From assembly GCA_963739345.1 (NCBI GenBank), contig CAVUAA010000001.1, positions 496,001 to 560,000 on the forward strand: 64,000 bases of DNA. The letters are read 5' to 3'. Source of the DNA: CAVUAA01 sp963739345. Lineage in GTDB: Bacteria > Chlamydiota > Chlamydiia > Chlamydiales > JAFEGQ01. Of the stretch, positions 62,509 to 64,000 are shown one piece after another. A program made the position numbers and the translations under genes. The notes beneath the pieces were generated by a model that did not search any database, had not been told where the DNA came from, and saw nothing but the letters and a program-made list of their open reading frames with translations. Every line of letters begins with the position of its first letter. Positions within the stretch are counted from its first letter, which is position 1.

Positions 62509-63168
62509 ATGAAAAAACTTCTTCTACTAGCTCTCGCCTGCACCGCTCCCCTACTTGCTACAGCCCCTGCACCCTACAAAGCCAAAGACTATTCTCACCT
62601 GCTCGGCATGGAAGGGTTTAGCGACAACGCCCTCAAGACCCACTTCACCCTCTACAACGGGTATGTGAAGAACTCCAATCTCCTTCTCACGATTCTCAAC
62701 GAGTATGCGCAAGCTGGGAAGGAGCGGAGTCCCCAGTTTGGCGCCATTCAAAGACGTCTTGGCTGGGAGCTTGATGGGATGAAGCTCCACGAGATGTACT
62801 TCGGCAACATGGGCGGCAGTGGAACTCCTAACAAGGAGTCAGCTCTCTATATGGAGATTGTCAACCAGTTTGGCTCCTATGAGGCGTGGAAGAAGGACTT
62901 TGTTTCCACCGGCATGATGCGCGGCATTGGCTGGTCGGTTCTCTACCGCGATCCCACTGACGGCCGTTTGATGAACATGTGGATCAATGAGCATGCTACC
63001 GGTCACCTGGCTGACGGCTCCATCATCCTCCCCATGGATGTGTGGGAGCATGCCTACATGCTCGACTATGGCATTGACCGTGAAGCCTACATCGGTGCGT
63101 TCTTTGAAAATATCGATTGGAAAGTGTCTGAGAAGCGATACGATGAGGCGATGCAATCGCACTCCTAG
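62509..63168 (+). CDS. sod: Exported iron/manganese superoxide dismutase
   Basis: 219 residues from ATG 62509 with AAAGGAGA upstream. Residues 1-18 form a Sec signal peptide (LLLLALACTAPLLATA). The mature SOD has the helical-hairpin domain with THFTLYNGYV (first His) and KLHEMYFGNMGG (second His), and PMDVWEHAYMLDYG near 182-195 with the metal-binding Asp and His. Most bacterial Fe/Mn SODs are cytosolic; this one is periplasmic or outside and would guard against host superoxide. The family second-His region is normally NHxFYW, so the active site is somewhat divergent. Confidence 0.88.
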   Translation: MKKLLLLALACTAPLLATAPAPYKAKDYSHLLGMEGFSDNALKTHFTLYNGYVKNSNLLLTILNEYAQAGKERSPQFGAIQRRLGWELDGMKLHEMYFGNMGGSGTPNKESALYMEIVNQFGSYEAWKKDFVSTGMMRGIGWSVLYRDPTDGRLMNMWINEHATGHLADGSIILPMDVWEHAYMLDYGIDREAYIGAFFENIDWKVSEKRYDEAMQSHS

Positions 63169-63191
63169 TCCTATTCGCCGCAGCACTCAGT

Positions 63192-63641
63192 GTGGTCGTC
63201 TATTCTAAGCTAGCGGGGATCACACCCACTCCAACGGGCCCTAAAGTGCGGCGGGAACTGCTTGAGCTCCTCCCCGATATTGATGGCCCGGTCTACGAGT
63301 TGGGTTCAGGCTGGGGAACGCTAACCGCTCCCCTTGCAAAGCGCTACTCTCATGTGATCGGCTATGAGATGTCTCCAGTTCCTTGGGCTTGCGCAGCTCT
63401 CCGCAGCGTTCGACACCGCTCGCTCTCTTGCCGATTTGGAAACTTTTGGAAGCGGGATCTTAGCGATGCGAAGCTGATCGTCTGCTACCTCTATCCGGAA
63501 GCCATGAAACGGCTAGTCGATCACTTGCCAAAGGGGTGCACAGTAGTGACGCACACGTTTGCGATTCCAAACCTGACGCCGGTCAAAACGGTGAGGGCCG
63601 ACGACCTCTACCGCACACCGATTTACACCTATCAGACCTGA
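63192..63641 (+). CDS. Membrane-anchored methyltransferase-like protein
   Basis: 149 residues from a GTG at 63192. The Rossmann motif I is YELGSGWGTLTAPLAKRY near 35-52, followed by VIGYEMSP (motif II acidic residue) and IVCYLYPEAMKRL near 95-107, as in small class I SAM-dependent methyltransferases. The frame is open 45 bases further left, where it would encode a hydrophobic helix (IALLVLFAAALSVVVY) but without an ATG, GTG or TTG. So either a rarer start is used, or the anchor was cut from its own start. Substrate unknown. Confidence 0.7.
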   Translation: MVVYSKLAGITPTPTGPKVRRELLELLPDIDGPVYELGSGWGTLTAPLAKRYSHVIGYEMSPVPWACAALRSVRHRSLSCRFGNFWKRDLSDAKLIVCYLYPEAMKRLVDHLPKGCTVVTHTFAIPNLTPVKTVRADDLYRTPIYTYQT

Positions 63642-63646
63642 CCGAC

Positions 63647-64000
63647 TCAGATTTGAACGATGTGCACGTAGCCTGTCGTCGTCGCCACTTCAATCTCTAA
63701 AGACTGTTCGGTCTTCTCGTATGCGTCGTTGATGTAAGAGTCGCTCGACCACTTTTTCTGCAGGCAAGAACCATACACCTTTCCGCAGGCGGTTTTTACC
63801 TTCACCGAGAAGCCTAACCCGCGGGGCAAAAAGAGAGTGCAGTTTCCCCCAGTGCAGACGATTTTGACTTCACACGTGGTACGCCATGCGCCAGTGAGGT
63901 CAAGCTCAACGTTGCCGCTGGTGGTCTCAATATCGAGATTGCGAAGGCGTTGATAATAGCCACGAAACACGCCCGAGATGTCGCCGCCGGCCGTATCAGC
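63647..64000 (-). CDS. DUF4097-like beta-helix protein (5' end beyond the window)
   Basis: C-terminal 117 residues, open to the right edge. Repeated strands of the type LDIETTSGNVELDLTG, CEVKIVCTGGNCTLFLPRG, FSVKVKTACGKVYG, SLEIEVATTTGYVHIVQI match the putative adhesin/DUF4097 or LiaF-like right-handed beta repeat. The family is usually linked to envelope stress or membrane proteins. Ends 6 bases from the convergent methyltransferase. Confidence 0.6.
   Translation of the reverse strand, partial: ADTAGGDISGVFRGYYQRLRNLDIETTSGNVELDLTGAWRTTCEVKIVCTGGNCTLFLPRGLGFSVKVKTACGKVYGSCLQKKWSSDSYINDAYEKTEQSLEIEVATTTGYVHIVQI

Noticed and set aside
1..64000. CRISPR arrays, tRNA, rRNA and riboswitches
   Set aside because: No regularly spaced repeats, no cloverleaf-like segments with T-loop signature, and no rRNA sequence were recognised by eye; a covariance search could still find small RNAs.

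Overview
The window looks like a member of the Chlamydiota (PVC superphylum), of the environmental, amoeba- or protist-associated kind rather than genus Chlamydia. The pointers, by recognition and without any database search, are: a fused 3-dehydroquinase/shikimate dehydrogenase (aroDE) in a tight aro operon; a 52-residue small basic protein of the Chlamydia/Verrucomicrobia type (24731-24889); a DUF3604 protein, ybeY and a CBS-domain transporter in a row; several oligopeptide-binding lipoproteins; and eukaryote-like F-box/leucine-rich-repeat proteins. Base composition by eye is moderately GC-rich, which is high for a chlamydia.

Layout. 1-12230 is an oligopeptide ABC transporter region on the minus strand (three complete oppA genes, then oppB and oppC). 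It is split by foreign DNA: a plus-strand gene broken by an IS982-type element, an AbiE toxin-antitoxin pair, and a truncated fourth oppA whose 3' half is a direct repeat of its neighbour. 12285-16887 is the aro operon (aroDE-aroA-aroK-aroC-DAHP synthase), with aroC frameshifted. 16963-43991 is mostly housekeeping: RNase Y, aquaglyceroporin, DUF3604-ybeY-CBS transporter, a broken protein kinase, small basic proteins, DUF502, RNase R, LeuRS, transporters, a flavin disulfide oxidoreductase, peptidase S51 and Tag glycosylase. Candidate effectors and orphan genes lie among these.

44000-56400 is an accessory, decaying region. It holds a membrane gene broken by a 26-bp tandem duplication, an IS5/IS903-like element with a defective transposase, a degenerate group II intron, and a Phd/PIN toxin-antitoxin pair between two dif-like Xer sites. 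Then come about 6 kb of leucine-rich-repeat genes and gene wrecks, led by an F-box/LRR giant, and a second IS982-type copy. 56400-64000 returns to ordinary genes: fasciclin lipoprotein, beta-propeller phytase lipoprotein, TypA, GlpK, exported superoxide dismutase, a methyltransferase, and an edge fragment.

How it works together. The aro operon makes chorismate from PEP and erythrose-4-phosphate except for the 3-dehydroquinate synthase step (no aroB here). GlpF and GlpK (40 kb apart) allow glycerol uptake and phosphorylation. Opp proteins import peptides. The F-box and LRR proteins suggest manipulation of a eukaryotic host. Mobile DNA and small indels have broken at least eight genes, so this genome segment is being remodelled. 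No tRNA, rRNA or CRISPR array was recognised.
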